DNA from: Wuchereria bancrofti
Taxonomy: Eukaryota; Nematoda; Chromadorea; Rhabditida; Onchocercidae
Reading direction: 5' to 3'
Length of the DNA: 64,000 bases
Assembly: GCA_005281725.1 (NCBI GenBank)
Contig: SSBO01000007.1
Span: forward strand, 1,618,402-1,682,401
The translations under genes were made by a program, and so were the position numbers. This document shows positions 62,205-64,000 of this stretch, piece after piece (position 1 is the stretch's first letter; every line of letters starts with the position of its first letter). The notes beneath the pieces are model-generated. The model did not search any database. It saw only the letters and a program-made list of their open reading frames with translations, and had not been told where the DNA came from.

Positions 62205-63458
62205 CTACTCGCTGCATGATGGCGATGATAAATCAGAAGCATTCACTTGAGGCGAAAATTCGAGGTCTGTGCCCATATTGACCGAGAAGAGATGATTGTT
62301 TGGTCCGGTTCCGGACATCATGCTACCATAACCACTGCTACTCAAATCGTTTCCCAAATCTGCATAGTGAGGTGGCGGTGGTGGCATCTACAAACAATGC
62401 ATTAGTCTCAAAAGTTCTGAGAAAACTCCTGGATTTATTCGAGTAATAAATTATGAATTAAATCAACAACACTGTAGTTGGAAAATAAATACAACCAAAA
62501 CAAATTTTATTATATAAGCTAACTGAATACAATTTCGGATCTGAAAATTCAGTTTTTCAGTTTGTAGAAATGTTCTTTTGCAATGGTGAATTTTTGATTA
62601 AATCATGTCCGCCTTAATTTAATGAATTCAAAACTACACCTCAACTTCACTCTTAACATAATATGCTAGTTTTTACGAAAGAAAATGATGGTTAATTCAA
62701 ATTTATGTAAATATCTAGAGTAAAAAGGAGTAGGAGAAAGAAGGGATGATATTTGAAAAGGTGTTGTTTAGTACCCTCTGCTTATTGAAGGGAGGAAGTG
62801 ATGCAAATAGTTCGCGAACTTTGAAGTATGTTTGCGCAGCTGTTAGCACGGTAAGAACGGAGTACAGGAAGTAAAGCAAAGAATTGAGCGCGCATATGTC
62901 ATGCACCAAATACAAAAGTCAGCTGTCCTATACTATTATTTTATTTGTCGGAACTCTAGATGACCCACAGGCATATTTCCTAACAAGTTGGTACTTTTAA
63001 GTTAAGACAAATAGCCAAATGCAAGAGCAGAATTAGAAATCACTGAATCATGCTGCAGGATTTCCGTCATTTCTTTGGCGTTTATAAATGAAACAACTGA
63101 GAACTTTGGCATATTTCCATTTTGTCTTGAAAAACATCCGTCAAATTATCATCAAATTATTTTTTAAAAACTCTCGTTTAAAAAAGACATATGCTTAAAA
63201 TGCGACTTAAAATCATACAATTTGAGCATACGGTGAATGCTGTTGCAATGTGGACTGCTGCAGCGGTGCGTGCTGAGGTTGTGGCATGCCTCCTTGAGCA
63301 TTTATAGCTTCCATACCAGACCAGATATTCGGATTCTGTGGAAATTGATGAATATCCACAGGTTGGATGCCGACTAAGTTCGGGTCACTATGCGGTGTCG
63401 GTGACGCAGCTATCAGTGGACCAACTCCGCCCAATCGTACTCCAGTAATAGCTCTTTC
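62205..63458 (-). CDS. Pro/Gln-rich protein, C-terminal exons only (unidentified)
   Basis: Two minus-strand exons, 63458-63219 (80 codons) and 62387-62205 (60 codons and TAG), have good acceptors (TTCCAG, TTTGTAG) and a GTATGA donor and join in phase. The first encodes RLGGVGPLIAASPTPHSDPN and ends in a Gln/Pro/His tract (MPQPQHAPLQQSTLQQHSPY). The second begins MPPPPPHYADLGNDLSSSGY and ends NASDLSSPSCSE. There is no Cys/His, KH, RRM or homeodomain motif in these exons. The composition is that of a disordered activation region of a transcription factor or RNA-binding protein. Upstream exons lie beyond the right edge, so I do not name it. Codon use is clearly coding-like compared with the AT-rich flanks. 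Confidence 0.7.
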
Positions 63459-64000
63459 CTGGAAAAATATCTTGCTGTAAGCCAATCAATAAAAAAACAA
63501 TTTCACCACAAAAAATAATCGTAATTCATACCTATCGACAACCATAAATTAACACCATGATGAATAATACAACATAATGAAAATTTATTAAACAATGATA
63601 GGAAGGAATCATCGGTTGCTCCTTAACCTTTGAATATAATTAAGTTTACTAATTCTACATCTTTTGTCATTGATATCTTAAACTTAGATAGAAAGAGAGA
63701 TATCTTTTCACAATTCACGGACTAGAAATCTTTTTTTGAATTCATTGACACAGAAGGAGTCCTCGAGACAAAACATTACGATGAACTTAACCATGTTCGA
63801 TGTTAGATGATATAGTTTTGCAAGGAATTAGACTCTAATGAACTTGAAACCTCTTCCTATTCATTGCCCATGTTTTCGGGTATTTTACGGGTAATGAAAC
63901 CAATATATACACAAAAATAATTGTCACACAACATTATTTAACAAATATGAAAACCCACCATATTTCAATGTATCGCACTTTAACTCATCTATAAAATAAA
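63459..64000. other. Right-edge intron/upstream sequence, nothing seen
   Basis: AT-rich sequence upstream of the first visible exon of the Pro/Gln-rich gene. It is probably intron, since the exon begins at an acceptor in phase. I see no exon, repeat or RNA gene in it. Confidence 0.5.

Overview
The window looks like nuclear DNA of a parasitic nematode, most likely a spirurid/filarial worm. It is AT-rich, its genes are split by short introns with TTTCAG-type acceptors and GTAAG/GTATG donors, and several start codons lie 5-50 bases behind a lone 3' splice site, as expected for spliced-leader trans-splicing. No bacterial, viral or plasmid gene was recognised. The protein sequences fit a clade III nematode, but I cannot fix the species without a search.

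Layout: (1) <1-4465, minus: a ZCCHC14/ZCCHC2-family protein (N-terminal helical region, PX domain, zinc knuckle), 3' end outside the window. (2) 5761-6884, minus: dihydrofolate reductase, three exons. (3) ~7941-16849, plus: a THADA/Trm732 HEAT-repeat protein, divergent from DHFR. (4) 16850-25528: about 8.7 kb of very AT-rich DNA with repeats and no clear gene. (5) 25969-29612, minus: a secreted or lysosomal LCAT-like enzyme closest to PLA2G15, nine exons. (6) 31936-35094, minus: hnRNP K homolog with three KH domains, seven exons. (7) 35.1-40.4 kb: gene-poor. (8) 40504-43685, plus: SPATS2/SPATS2L homolog. (9) 43.7-47.3 kb: gene-poor. (10) 47380-50898, plus: AKAP17A/XE7 homolog, nine exons. (11) 52228-54763, plus: eIF3 subunit I, six exons. 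(12) 54.8-62.2 kb: AT-rich, with repeats and some isolated GC-rich islands. (13) 62205-63458, minus: the last two exons of an unidentified Pro/Gln-rich protein continuing past the right edge.

For DHFR, PLA2G15, hnRNP K, AKAP17A and eIF3I I could join exons in phase into full-length proteins of 185, 414, 313, 426 and 327 residues; these models are strong. THADA and SPATS2 are clear by homology, but some exon joins are unresolved. The genes are mostly housekeeping (folate metabolism, tRNA modification, RNA binding, splicing, translation initiation) and do not form one pathway. I see no operon with typical ~100 bp spacing and no convincing new multi-gene system. The points most worth checking are GC-AG introns, a duplicated 3' splice site in THADA, reduced forms of several conserved proteins, a MITE-like inverted repeat, a dispersed AT-rich motif, and isolated GC-rich, codon-like islands in gene-poor DNA.
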